From assembly GCA_946402335.1 (NCBI GenBank), contig CAMIWE010000012.1:1-48002 (forward strand): a DNA stretch of 48,002 bases, read 5' to 3'. This stretch comes from an uncultured Lachnoclostridium sp. Lineage in GTDB: Bacteria; Bacillota; Clostridia; Lachnospirales; Lachnospiraceae. The position numbers and the translations under genes are program-made. The stretch's first letter is position 1, and every line of letters starts with the position of its first letter. This document shows positions 32,860 to 40,702 of the stretch, piece by piece. The notes under the pieces were generated by a model that made no database searches, was not told the DNA's origin, and was given only the letters and a program-made list of their open reading frames with translations.

Positions 32860-33007
32860 GTAGATTACCTCGCAAGAGAAACGAATCACAAATTGAATTA
32901 CAAATTGTTGAACGACAAATGCAACATGATAAAAAGATTAAGCAGTACATAAAACACGAAAAAAACACTTCAAAATCAGAAATCCTGTAAATCTGCCTTA
33001 TAAGGGG

Positions 33008-33016
33008 ATTATACCA
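33008..33016 (-). promoter_or_regulatory. Extended -10 promoter of recombinase gene
   Basis: TGGTATAAT on the minus strand. It would give a 5' leader of about 140 bases, longer than any other in this window. Confidence 0.45.
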
Positions 33017-33041
33017 CTTTTCGGGCCTAAAATCAATATAT

Positions 33042-33071
33042 TTCTTCGTTAAACCTGCGTTTAGCGAAGAA
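33042..33071. repeat. 12-bp inverted repeat with 6-base loop
   Basis: TTCTTCGTTAAA (33042-33053) faces TTTAGCGAAGAA (33060-33071), fully paired with one wobble, around CCTGCG. Neither side is followed by a T-run, so it does not look like a terminator. It lies upstream of the recombinase promoter. Confidence 0.6.
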
Positions 33072-33104
33072 TTATATAAAGGAAGGCACCACTGCTCTGC
33101 CTGA

Positions 33105-33113
33105 CATTTTCCG
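33105..33113 (-). repeat. Intergenic 9-mer CGGAAAATG, copy 6
   Basis: The plus strand reads CTGACATTTTCCGGC, almost the same 13 bases as at the membrane-cassette promoter (TTGACATTTTCCGC). CATAAT follows 16 bases after CTGACA, so a weak plus-strand promoter is conceivable, although no gene follows on that strand. Confidence 0.45.
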
Positions 33114-33125
33114 GCTTAGAGCCAT

Positions 33126-33155
33126 AATAAAACGGCCCGCTGATGCAGGCCGTTT
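33126..33155 (-). terminator. Terminator of the blaI-like gene
   Basis: On the minus strand AAACGGCC (33155-33148) pairs with GGCCGTTT (33137-33130), with extra G-C pairs in the loop region, followed by TTTTATTAT. Confidence 0.65.
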
Positions 33156-33231
33156 ATCTGAAAACACTTCTCTTTATTTGCGTTTTTTGTTTTGATTTGA
33201 AGAAATATCCGTTTGAAACGAATTTTATCGC

Positions 33232-33606
33232 TTATAACAAACGTCTGTATTGGGAATCCAGAATCTTTCGAAGTTCACGAACTTCTTCGGCATCCAGATT
33301 CTGCTGTGCGAGAAATTCGGTAAAGAACGAAATCAGTTCGCCGCCGAATACTTTATCGATTAAAGCTCTTGTTTCGATCTGCTGGACCTCATTCTTGGTA
33401 ATGACGGCCTTACAGATAAAACCGGGATCCTCACGCTTTACAGCGCCTTTTTCAATCAGACGCTTAATAACGGTGTAGGTGGTGTTCTTTTCCCAGCCGA
33501 TATAGTCTTTTATTATTTTTGCAATATCTTTTGCAGCAAGGCTCTGATTGGACCATAACAGTTCCATTACGTTCAATTCGCCTTCATGCAGTCTAATATC
33601 TCCCAT
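33232..33606 (-). CDS. BlaI/MecI/CopY-family transcriptional repressor
   Basis: A 124-residue winged-helix repressor. The N-terminus LHEGELNVMELLWSNQSLAAKDIAK and WEKNTTYTVIKRLIEKGAVKRED near residues 38-60 are diagnostic of the BlaI/MecI family, and the C-terminal helical part with GGELISFFTEFLAQQNL is the dimerisation and cleavage-prone region. The ATG at 33606 is preferred; a TTG 11 codons upstream has no ribosome binding site. Family members usually pair with a BlaR1/MecR1-type M56 sensor protease, which is absent here. Inverted repeats in its own promoter suggest autoregulation. Confidence 0.9.
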   Translation of the reverse strand: MGDIRLHEGELNVMELLWSNQSLAAKDIAKIIKDYIGWEKNTTYTVIKRLIEKGAVKREDPGFICKAVITKNEVQQIETRALIDKVFGGELISFFTEFLAQQNLDAEEVRELRKILDSQYRRLL

Positions 33607-33650
33607 AAATAACAAACCGTCCCATATCTGAGTTTCCAATCGGTAACACT

Positions 33651-33671
33651 GTACTACTACTCTTTTAGTAC
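33651..33671. promoter_or_regulatory. Candidate BlaI-type operator 1
   Basis: GTACTA (33651-33656), 9 bases, TAGTAC (33666-33671): a perfect inverted repeat close to the expected transcription start of the blaI-like gene. Confidence 0.5.
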
Positions 33672-33685
33672 ATTCGGTATTTTTT

Positions 33686-33714
33686 ATTCTACTTAATTAG
33701 AATTTAGTTGTCAA
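33686..33714 (-). promoter_or_regulatory. blaI-like promoter with overlapping operator 2
   Basis: On the minus strand TTGACA (33714-33709), 17 bases, TAGAAT (33691-33686). The inverted repeat ATTCTA-N6-TAGAAT (33686-33703) covers the -10 box and part of the spacer, where a dimeric repressor would block the promoter. Confidence 0.7.
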
Positions 33715-33746
33715 TGAAATATTATCAGTTTTATTTTACTATTTTT

Positions 33747-35006
33747 TCAAAATTGTGTTTGTTCCAGGAAATAATACTGTATGTTGTGGTCGCCGTTTTC
33801 GGCCGGATTTTTCCGATCGAAAAGGTACCGGGTCTTTGCCGTGCAGAAGTCATCGATTTGGCCGGAATACGCATTCGTATATACCTTTTTGCCCCTCTGG
33901 GAATGCACAAAACCCGCCATACCATTCGTGTAGGCTAAATAGTTCGAACGGCCCTCTTTATAAACCGAAATCTGTATTCCGCGGGACGATAATTCGTGAT
34001 AAAAATAGTTCTGATACAGGTATTCCGGCAGGTTTTCGTGATTATCCAGCTTATAAAACACGTCATAATCGTTCGTCAGGTAATGCAAAAGCCCGAAATC
34101 CGCGATCTCATAGCGGTAGAATCGATCGTCTTTATATATCGGGATCAGCACGCCGTTGTCGGAAAGATATTGTATCTCGCGGCTGAATTCACGCTCCTGT
34201 GCACCCCTTCGGATGTGTCCCGGATGGAACTGTCCTCTGCAGTCATACGCATAGGTGCTGATGTAATTGAGAAGCTGCAGGGATTTAACCGGGCTGTAAC
34301 CTTCCGGAAGGTTGTTCAGATACCGCATCAGCGACGAGGCGTAAATCATACCGTGAACACGTCGGATCTCCGCAAGGTCGGTACGGTTCTTTTTGTACTG
34401 TAAAACTGCTTCCGGGAAACCGCCGGTCAGCAGATAATCATGAAACAGCTCCCTGATTGCCTCGTCAATCAGATCCGGTACCGGCTTTTTGCTTTGGTAA
34501 TGTGCCCGCAGGATCTCGGAATAACGGATCCCGTCCTCCGGGGCGACCGCGTCTAAAAACTCATAAAACGAAAATCCGTGGATTTTTATCAAACAAGGGG
34601 CATTTTCCTTGTTCTTACGGAAAATGTCAAAATATTCGATTCTGGAAGTTGTGGCGGCAAAATACGCAGGCAAATCCCACGTAAACAGTTTCGAAACCGT
34701 AAATCGAAGGGGTTCCAGGCCGTCTAAGAGGATAAACATCCCGTTTTTCACCGTTTCTTCGGCAAATCCGAAGAATTCCGAAAGGTATCCGCAAAGGGAT
34801 ATTCCGCCCTCGCAGGCGTTTATCAGTCCTTCCGTAAATTCCCGGTCGATTGCTAGGTTGATCAGAATATGTCCCTTCACCCTGCCGGATTCCTGCAGCT
34901 GCTTTAACAGTTCGGTCTTTCCGATGCCCGGAGGCCCGTATAATACGACCGGTTTCTTCTGCTCAAATACCGCCGCCTCGATTGTCTTGTAACAATACCG
35001 TTCCAT
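33747..35006 (-). CDS. AAA ATPase with DUF4143-like C-terminus
   Basis: A 419-residue ATPase. Walker A GPPGIGKT is at residues 24-31 and Walker B FILLDGLE near 91-98; then comes a winged-helix-like middle (LLTGGFPEAVLQY near 195) and a C-terminal region resembling the DUF4143 domain of the AAA_14 group, whose nuclease-like motif seems degenerate because no clear E-x-K is seen. Such proteins are often mobile and poorly characterised. The ATG overlaps the stop of the upstream pseudouridine synthase gene by one base (TAATG) with AGGAGA before it, so the two are translationally coupled. Role unknown. Confidence 0.8.
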   Translation of the reverse strand: MERYCYKTIEAAVFEQKKPVVLYGPPGIGKTELLKQLQESGRVKGHILINLAIDREFTEGLINACEGGISLCGYLSEFFGFAEETVKNGMFILLDGLEPLRFTVSKLFTWDLPAYFAATTSRIEYFDIFRKNKENAPCLIKIHGFSFYEFLDAVAPEDGIRYSEILRAHYQSKKPVPDLIDEAIRELFHDYLLTGGFPEAVLQYKKNRTDLAEIRRVHGMIYASSLMRYLNNLPEGYSPVKSLQLLNYISTYAYDCRGQFHPGHIRRGAQEREFSREIQYLSDNGVLIPIYKDDRFYRYEIADFGLLHYLTNDYDVFYKLDNHENLPEYLYQNYFYHELSSRGIQISVYKEGRSNYLAYTNGMAGFVHSQRGKKVYTNAYSGQIDDFCTAKTRYLFDRKNPAENGDHNIQYYFLEQTQF

Positions 35007-35926
35007 TAAAGTCTCCTGAGTTTCTCAATCAGATTGGTAAAATATTCCGGTAAAGCTGCTTCATATTCCACATATTGCCCGTCTTTCGGATGCCGGAATC
35101 CTAAAACTCCTGCGTGCAGAACCTGGCCGTTTGTGTCATAGGGCTGCTTTGCGGATCCGTAAACCGTATCTCCAAGCAGCGGGTGCCCGATGGATGCCAT
35201 ATGCACACGGATCTGATGCGTCCGTCCGGTTTCCAGTTCGCAGGCAATATAGGTATACCGGTTTCCGAAATGCTCTAAAACACGGTAATGGGTAACGGCC
35301 CTGCGTCCGTCCTTTACGATGGCCATCTTTTTACGGTCGTTCGGGTTCCGCCCGATTGGGGCATCCACGGTGCCGTCTTCCTTAATGTTTCCGGATACAA
35401 TGCAATAATAAATCCGTTTGATGGAATGCACTGCAAGCTGTTCGGAAAGGCACAGATGCGCCTTGTCGTTTTTGCATACAACCAAAACACCGGTTGTATC
35501 CCGGTCAATCCGGTGCACGATTCCCGGTCGTAAATCTCCGTTAATTCCGGAAAGCGAATCCTTGCAGTGGTACATCAGCGCATTCACCAAAGTCCCGGAT
35601 GAATGTCCCGGTGCGGGATGTACGACCATTCCCTTAGGTTTGTTTACGATTACGATATCCTCATCTTCGTGCAGAATGTCAAGCGGAATGTCTTCGGGAA
35701 CCAGTTCGGTCGTTTCGGGCTCGGGAATTAAAACCGTGAGCTTCTCACCGGTACGGACGCGATAGGAAGGCTTCTTTATGCATGTTTCCCCGGCACAGAC
35801 ACGTCCTTCGGCAATCAGCTGTTCCGCGCGCGATCTGGTGATGCTTCCGTCACATTCGGAAACGGCTTTGTCAATCCGCTGGCCGTTCAGGTCTTCTTCA
35901 ATAAAATAGGTTCGCTTCTCTTCCAT
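35006..35926 (-). CDS. RluD-family 23S rRNA pseudouridine synthase
   Basis: A 306-residue RluA/RluD-type pseudouridine synthase: an N-terminal S4 RNA-binding domain (about residues 12-75, with RIDKAVSE and RSRAEQLI) and a catalytic domain with HRIDRDTTGVLVV, the aspartate after R-I being the nucleophile, and ELETGRTHQIRVHM near the end. The ATG at 35926 follows CGGAGT; a frame extended to 36097 overlaps lspA and was rejected. The lspA-rluD order is conserved across Firmicutes. Which uridines are modified cannot be read from the sequence. Confidence 0.93.
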   Translation of the reverse strand: MEEKRTYFIEEDLNGQRIDKAVSECDGSITRSRAEQLIAEGRVCAGETCIKKPSYRVRTGEKLTVLIPEPETTELVPEDIPLDILHEDEDIVIVNKPKGMVVHPAPGHSSGTLVNALMYHCKDSLSGINGDLRPGIVHRIDRDTTGVLVVCKNDKAHLCLSEQLAVHSIKRIYYCIVSGNIKEDGTVDAPIGRNPNDRKKMAIVKDGRRAVTHYRVLEHFGNRYTYIACELETGRTHQIRVHMASIGHPLLGDTVYGSAKQPYDTNGQVLHAGVLGFRHPKDGQYVEYEAALPEYFTNLIEKLRRL

Positions 35927-35966
35927 TCTGAACTCCGTAACTGTTCGTAATAAGAAAAATGACGAG

Positions 35967-36521
35967 TCATTCTTCTGACTCGCCTTTCTCGTCCTTCCGC
36001 CTTGCGGCCTTTCCGAAGAACGGAATGAATTCCAATTCTTCCTCGGTATAATAAAATAAAACCAGAAAAGCCAGTACAATAACGGAACAGGTAACATATA
36101 TATCCGCCACGTTAAAAATCGGGAAATTGATCAATTCAAAATAGATAAAATCCGTTACATATCCGAAGAAAACCCGGTCAATCAGATTACCGATCGCTCC
36201 GGCTATTGTGCACAAAACAACAATCTGTAACGGAATATAACGCTTTCCTTCGGGAATCCGAAACAGGATGATGACAAATACGATAACCAATGCAGCCGAG
36301 ACAAAGGAAAGAATCGATAATCTTCCCTGCAGGATTCCCCAGGCTGCGCCGCGGTTTTCAAGATACTGAAGCCGCAGTACTTTCGGAATCAGGCCGATAT
36401 CGCGTTTCGGATTGTTCAGATTCGCTCGGGCCAGATACTTCGTAATCTGGTCCAGTACCGTAAGAAGCACGGAAAATGCAACATACAGCAGCAAACGTTT
36501 TTTATTCGTTCGGTTTTTCAT
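35967..36521 (-). CDS. lspA: Lipoprotein signal peptidase II
   Basis: Membrane aspartyl protease that cuts the signal peptide of prolipoproteins. The 184-residue protein has four membrane helices and the conserved blocks LDQITKYLARANL near residues 20-32, NRGAAWG near 56-62, GNLIDR near 116-121 and FNVADIYV near 136-143; the aspartates of the last two form the active site. Slightly longer than usual (about 160) because of a charged C-terminal tail. Its start overlaps the end of divIVA by 20 bases. At least one substrate, the lipoprotein carboxypeptidase, is encoded in this window. Confidence 0.95.
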   Translation of the reverse strand: MKNRTNKKRLLLYVAFSVLLTVLDQITKYLARANLNNPKRDIGLIPKVLRLQYLENRGAAWGILQGRLSILSFVSAALVIVFVIILFRIPEGKRYIPLQIVVLCTIAGAIGNLIDRVFFGYVTDFIYFELINFPIFNVADIYVTCSVIVLAFLVLFYYTEEELEFIPFFGKAARRKDEKGESEE

Positions 36522-37020
36522 TCTTTTTACTGTCCTGGAGATATTCTGTATAGGCCTCGAATTCCTTCAGGTTGATCTGGAATACCTTGCTGTCCAGAAG
36601 CTCCTGCTGGGATTTGATCAATGCGGCACACTGGGCACGATAAGTCTCGTACTGCTGCATCAGGCGAAGCGTCTGGGTATGAAGCTTATTCAGCTCTTTC
36701 TCCGCGTTATTGCGGATCTCCTGTGCGTCTGCAAGAGCCTGGCGTTCGATTCCTTTTGCGTCTTTGGCTGCCGCGGCCTTTGTTTCTTCTGCGGACTTCT
36801 CCGCAAGAACGAGAGCTTTATGAAGGGATTTCTCAATCGTCGTATAATACTGTACACGGTCGTTGAGAGACGATATCTTCTCGGTCAGATCCAGATTCTG
36901 GCGGTAGAGAAATTCATAGTCCTTGTTCAACTCTTCCATGAATTTGTCGACCTGTCCTTTGTTATATCCGCTTGCTGCGGATTTGAACTTCGTGTTTTGA
37001 ATCTCTACCGGTGTTAACAT
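36502..37020 (-). CDS. divIVA: DivIVA domain protein
   Basis: A 172-residue coiled-coil protein. The N-terminal membrane-curvature-binding motif LTPVEIQNTKFKSAASGYNKGQVDKFM at residues 2-28 is diagnostic, followed by long heptad-rich helices. DivIVA gathers at the septum and poles and recruits partners. The ATG at 37020 follows AAGGGG; a TTG seven codons upstream is less likely. It sits 30 bases after sepF, the usual Firmicutes pairing. It may be a GpsB-like paralogue instead, but the neighbourhood favours DivIVA. Confidence 0.92.
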   Translation of the reverse strand: MLTPVEIQNTKFKSAASGYNKGQVDKFMEELNKDYEFLYRQNLDLTEKISSLNDRVQYYTTIEKSLHKALVLAEKSAEETKAAAAKDAKGIERQALADAQEIRNNAEKELNKLHTQTLRLMQQYETYRAQCAALIKSQQELLDSKVFQINLKEFEAYTEYLQDSKKNEKPNE

Positions 37021-37050
37021 CGCTGATACCCCTTTCCCCAAATGAAATTG

Positions 37051-37845
37051 TTATCTTCTGTTAAAAGTCGGAACCCCGAAACCATCCTGACGCATCAGAG
37101 CATTGTAATCGCCTGTTACATCGATATCGGCGGGCGAGATGATAAAGATATAATTGGAAATCTGATGCAGGTTGGCGCCGATTGAATAAATGCATCCGGA
37201 AACGAAATCCATGAGGCGCTGTGCGCGGTCCGTGTCAAATCCTTCCAGATTTACGATGATCGGATTGCCGCTGATCAGATTGTCACAAATCTCGCGGGCG
37301 TCATCAAAGCTCTGCGGCTTCAATATGGTAACACCGAGGGCATCTCTCGTCGTTCTGTGCGTCGGAGCTGCCGGAGCCGGTGATACGGGCTGTGAGAAAG
37401 AAGGTGCAGGTGCGGGACGGGTAACGGCCCTCTGCGGCTGCTGGCGGAAAGCCTGTGCTTCTCTTGCCTTATAGCGCTCCTCAAAGGTCATGGTACCGTT
37501 CATGTATCCGCTTCTGCGTTCCTGAATGGATACGGCGTTGTTCGAATACAGCGGCGTACGCTGGTTTGCAACGGGCTGCTGTGCTACGGGCATCCCCATG
37601 TCTTCCATGCCATCGGAACCGAATTCATCCGCATAAGCGTTCTGTACAGGCGCCTTTTCCTTTTTGGGAAACAGCTTTTCTTTGATGGAAAGTTTCGGCT
37701 GAGCATCACGCTCGGCTTTCTTCTCCGCTTTTTTGCGGGCTTTCTCCTCTTCCGCTGCTATATAATCGTCATAATCATCGTAATCATCGAAATCACTGTC
37801 ATCCGAAAGCTTTAATGAATCAATGATGCTTTTAATAAATCCCAT
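37051..37845 (-). CDS. sepF: Cell division protein SepF
   Basis: Membrane-binding FtsZ partner that shapes the division septum. The 264-residue protein has the N-terminal amphipathic helix (MGFIKSIIDSLKL), an acidic Asp-Tyr repeat, a long Pro/Arg-rich linker and the conserved C-terminal domain: LKPQSFDDAREICDNL, IIVNLEGFD and RLMDFVSGCIYSIGANLHQIS, ending in GFGVPTFNRR. B. subtilis SepF has about 150 residues; the excess here is in the linker. It follows yggS by 14 bases. Confidence 0.95.
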   Translation of the reverse strand: MGFIKSIIDSLKLSDDSDFDDYDDYDDYIAAEEEKARKKAEKKAERDAQPKLSIKEKLFPKKEKAPVQNAYADEFGSDGMEDMGMPVAQQPVANQRTPLYSNNAVSIQERRSGYMNGTMTFEERYKAREAQAFRQQPQRAVTRPAPAPSFSQPVSPAPAAPTHRTTRDALGVTILKPQSFDDAREICDNLISGNPIIVNLEGFDTDRAQRLMDFVSGCIYSIGANLHQISNYIFIISPADIDVTGDYNALMRQDGFGVPTFNRR

Positions 37846-37859
37846 TGTATCGTCCCCTT

Positions 37860-38555
37860 TTATTTTGAATAATCTCTTTCACCGAACAGATAGGTGCCGA
37901 CGCGGACATGCGTTGCGCCCTCTTCCACTGCGACACCGTAATCGCCGCTCATTCCCATGGATAATACATCAACAGAAATATTATCAATGTTTTTGCGGTT
38001 GATGTCAACCATTAAATCATGCATCCTGCGGAAATACGGACGGTTCGTTTCGGCATCGTCCGTATACGGCGCAACGGTCATAAAACCGCGCAGCCGGACG
38101 TTTTGTAATAATGCAATTTCCTTTACAAGCGGAAGGACTTCCTCCGGCGTTACGCCGAACTTGCTTTCCTCTCCCGCGACGTTGACTTCAATCAGGATAT
38201 CCTGGCATTTGCCGGCTTTTTCGGCATATTTGTCAATCTCTTTCGCAAGGGAAAGTGAATCCACGGAATGTATCATATCCGCAACGGAAACGGCTTTCTT
38301 TACTTTGTTTGACTGCAAATGCCCGATCAGATGCCAGTGTACCGGCCGCTCGGGAATCTGCGCCTGCTTTTCGCACATTTCCTGTACTTTGTTTTCACCG
38401 AATTCCGTCTGTCCGCACTCCAAGGCCTCAAGGATCATGGAAAGCGGTTTCGTCTTGCTGACGGCTATCAGCGTGACTTCGGACGGATCTCTGTTTACTT
38501 TTTCACAGCGAAGCCGTATCTCTGAGCGGACTTCTGCTATTCGATCAGCGATCAT
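37860..38555 (-). CDS. YggS/PLPBP pyridoxal phosphate homeostasis protein
   Basis: A 231-residue PLP-binding TIM-barrel protein without known catalytic activity, important for vitamin B6 and amino acid balance. The PLP lysine lies in LIAVSKTKP near residue 34, with HWHLIGHLQSNK near 76-87 and LSMGMSGDYGVAVEEGATHVRVG close to the C-terminus. It is commonly placed upstream of sepF, as here. Confidence 0.94.
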   Translation of the reverse strand: MIADRIAEVRSEIRLRCEKVNRDPSEVTLIAVSKTKPLSMILEALECGQTEFGENKVQEMCEKQAQIPERPVHWHLIGHLQSNKVKKAVSVADMIHSVDSLSLAKEIDKYAEKAGKCQDILIEVNVAGEESKFGVTPEEVLPLVKEIALLQNVRLRGFMTVAPYTDDAETNRPYFRRMHDLMVDINRKNIDNISVDVLSMGMSGDYGVAVEEGATHVRVGTYLFGERDYSK

Positions 38556-38596
38556 ATTCTGTTTCCGGATAACCCGGACCCTTTCTGAAACATAAA

Positions 38597-39985
38597 TTAA
38601 TATATCGTCTGCGATTCATTGATCGTCGAGGAATCTTTCGCGATATGGTCGTGCTCGGCGATACTGAAAGGCATTCCTGCTTTTACAATGCAGAATTCCT
38701 TGCCGTCCTGTACCATTTCGATTCTTCGGAACTGGGCAAATCCCTTATTGACGCAATAAACGCCGGTCAGTTTGCCCTCCAGGGATACCTGAAAAAAATC
38801 ACTGGAACCTTCTTTCCCGATATCCGTGCCGTAGGTTAATGATTTCGTATCAATATAATTGTAAGTTTCGTCTTCATAATAGATTTCCACGGGAAGGAAA
38901 TCATAATAAAACTTGTTAATATCTTCCGAATCCCTGCGGATCACCATCAGTCCGGTCTTGTTGGAATCGCCGCCTTTTGTGAAGTATTCCTTCGGAATCA
39001 TATAGAAGTTTTTCTCAACAAGTGCGGTTTTCGGGATCTTCAGTCCGGTTTCATGTTCAATGTCCAGTGCAACGGTCAGAAAACGTTTATTCAGATAGCG
39101 GACCATATACTGCTTTAACGTGATCTTTGCGAAATACCCGTCACCGACACGGAAGAAAATAACATTCGAAGTCAGCTGCAGATTGTCATCCTCAATCGTA
39201 AAGCGGATCGTCGTCTGGTCGCTCAGTTTTTCGTACTGCTCCTCGGAAAGATTCAGGATGATGCTCCAATTCTCATCCGAAAGCAGCTTGTAAATCGTGC
39301 TGCCGCGTTCCTTCAGGTTCGCGTCGAACAGATTATAGCTTTGATAATTCTTCTTATCAAACGTTGCAAGCGTAACCGTTTCCGCAGTAAGTCCGTCAAG
39401 CGTATCCGAAAAATAAGAAACAAGTCCGGAAGCGTCCGCCTTATGTACGGTCAGGCCGCTGTCCTGATTGCCGCTCTGAATCTGAGCCAGGCGTTCCATC
39501 AGATACGTGTCGGAAATGCTGTTCACGGTCGTGGTAAGTTCGTCCTTCAGCTCGTAAACCTGGTTGAAATCCGTTTTTTCGTAATGCTGGGTGAAATTCG
39601 CAATACAGTTTTTAATCTGCTCAATATCCTCTGCAGCCAGCGTATAACTCTCGTCCGAACCGGATAACTGCTGGTAAATCTGTCTGGTCTCATCGATGGA
39701 ATATATGGTTTCGCCTTTGGAAACACGGGCACCGCTACGCATATAATAATTTACGTAACCTGCAATTCCCGTCGTAACCGGCGTTTCATTACGTACGATA
39801 ACGGCTTCCGCTTTCGTATCCGAAGCCATCGGAAGCATCTGCACTTCATAAATGGAAAGATGCGAATGATTGAAATACAGAAGAATATTGATCAGGATAT
39901 ATACGGTAAATGCGATAAAAACAACCGTGCCGATATTCCATTTGGATACCGCGCTGCTTCTTTTGGGTGTTCTTTTCGCCTCCAT
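38597..39985 (-). CDS. HlyD-like membrane-fusion/adaptor protein
   Basis: A 462-residue protein with one N-terminal membrane helix (about residues 19-38, GTVVFIAFTVYILINILLYF) and an extracellular part. A lipoyl-like half-motif (GYVNYYMRSGARVSKGETIYSID, near 75-97), a helical hairpin and beta-barrel-like regions fit the HlyD/membrane-fusion fold. No ABC or RND transporter gene is adjacent. AGGAGG precedes the ATG. It heads the yggS-sepF-divIVA row, a position where Clostridia often carry such a protein. Role in division or envelope assembly is inference. Confidence 0.75.
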   Translation of the reverse strand: MEAKRTPKRSSAVSKWNIGTVVFIAFTVYILINILLYFNHSHLSIYEVQMLPMASDTKAEAVIVRNETPVTTGIAGYVNYYMRSGARVSKGETIYSIDETRQIYQQLSGSDESYTLAAEDIEQIKNCIANFTQHYEKTDFNQVYELKDELTTTVNSISDTYLMERLAQIQSGNQDSGLTVHKADASGLVSYFSDTLDGLTAETVTLATFDKKNYQSYNLFDANLKERGSTIYKLLSDENWSIILNLSEEQYEKLSDQTTIRFTIEDDNLQLTSNVIFFRVGDGYFAKITLKQYMVRYLNKRFLTVALDIEHETGLKIPKTALVEKNFYMIPKEYFTKGGDSNKTGLMVIRRDSEDINKFYYDFLPVEIYYEDETYNYIDTKSLTYGTDIGKEGSSDFFQVSLEGKLTGVYCVNKGFAQFRRIEMVQDGKEFCIVKAGMPFSIAEHDHIAKDSSTINESQTIY

Positions 39986-40035
39986 CCGACGTGCCTCCTG
40001 CCTGAATTCGTGTCAAAATCCATTAACACGGATAA

Positions 40036-40064
40036 ATTATACTACACTTGTCGCAAAAAGAAAA
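40036..40064 (-). promoter_or_regulatory. Weak candidate promoter of the HlyD-yggS-sepF row
   Basis: TATAAT on the minus strand (40041-40036) with TTTTCT 17 bases upstream. The -10 box is perfect but the -35 is poor. Confidence 0.35.
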
Positions 40065-40119
40065 GATTTAAGTCCTCTGAAACGGCAAAAATTCTCATAT
40101 TTTTCACACTCTTATACAC

Positions 40120-40151
40120 AAAAAACGAGCGGTGGTCTGAAACCACCGCTC
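40120..40151 (-). terminator. Terminator of the small P-loop gene
   Basis: GAGCGGTGGT and its complement (40151-40142 with 40136-40127, 5-base loop) followed on the minus strand by six T. Confidence 0.85.
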
Positions 40152-40182
40152 ATTACGATTACTCTCCTATTCAAATGCCGGA

Positions 40183-40602
40183 TTACAGTGCAACGATAAC
40201 CTTGGAGCGAACGCTCTCGGAAAGGGTCTCGGCATTGGCCGAAAGACTGATGATGATGTCTACGTTGAACTTAACGGATACCATATCCAGTTTCTCTACG
40301 ACACGGTCGATATCGTCAGCGTTCATGCACGCGATTTTCAAAAAGCTGTCAAGGTAAATCTTCTCCAGATCGTGATCCTGGGAAATAATGCCGCAAATGA
40401 AGCCTACAAACTCAGAAGCACATTCCACACAATAATCGTTTACATTAATCAGGCGGATCTTATTGTTGAGCTCATACATATGCTTGTTGCTCTTGTCCAA
40501 ATATACGATGGTACCCTTTGATGTTACGACATCGGCATTCACCTTATCCAGTAATATCTTGGTCTTTCCTTTGCCTTTTTCTCCGGCGATAATCTGTACC
40601 AT
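40183..40602 (-). CDS. Small P-loop protein, function unknown
   Basis: A 139-residue protein whose first half-strand leads into a Walker A loop, GEKGKGKTK (residues 7-15), but which lacks an obvious Walker B motif followed by an acidic residue. The rest alternates strands and helices (TIVYLDKSN, IYLDSFLKIA, VDIIISLSANAE), as in a minimal P-loop NTPase. Homologues are sometimes labelled PilT-like, which seems unjustified: no type IV pilus genes are nearby. AGGAGG precedes the ATG; the gene has its own promoter and terminator, so it is a single transcription unit. Nucleotide binding is likely, hydrolysis uncertain. Confidence 0.75.
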   Translation of the reverse strand: MVQIIAGEKGKGKTKILLDKVNADVVTSKGTIVYLDKSNKHMYELNNKIRLINVNDYCVECASEFVGFICGIISQDHDLEKIYLDSFLKIACMNADDIDRVVEKLDMVSVKFNVDIIISLSANAETLSESVRSKVIVAL

Positions 40603-40639
40603 TGCTTTGTCCTCCTAAAGTGTTATTTGGGATATTTTT

Positions 40640-40668
40640 ATTATATTACACCCATGCAAAAAGTACAA
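40640..40668 (-). promoter_or_regulatory. Promoter of the small P-loop gene
   Basis: On the minus strand TTGTAC (40668-40663), 17 bases, TATAAT (40645-40640), with the start codon about 38 bases further on. Confidence 0.7.
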
Positions 40669-40702
40669 CTCTATTTCACGAAAAATACAAAAATCAGGGA
40701 CG

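Larger units (their letters stand above)
32860..33231. other. Long spacer between recombinase and BlaI-type genes
   Basis: This 372-base spacer holds no convincing gene. From left to right: the A/T-rich recombinase leader (to about 33000), an extended -10 on the minus strand, a 12-bp inverted repeat (33042-33071), one copy of the intergenic 9-mer (33105-33113), the terminator of the blaI-like gene (33126-33155) and about 75 unremarkable bases. Confidence 0.6.

Noticed and set aside
33102-33155. Small plus-strand RNA starting after CTGACA-16-CATAAT
   Set aside because: The presumed product would consist of little more than the terminator hairpin of the blaI-like gene, so a functional RNA is not supported.
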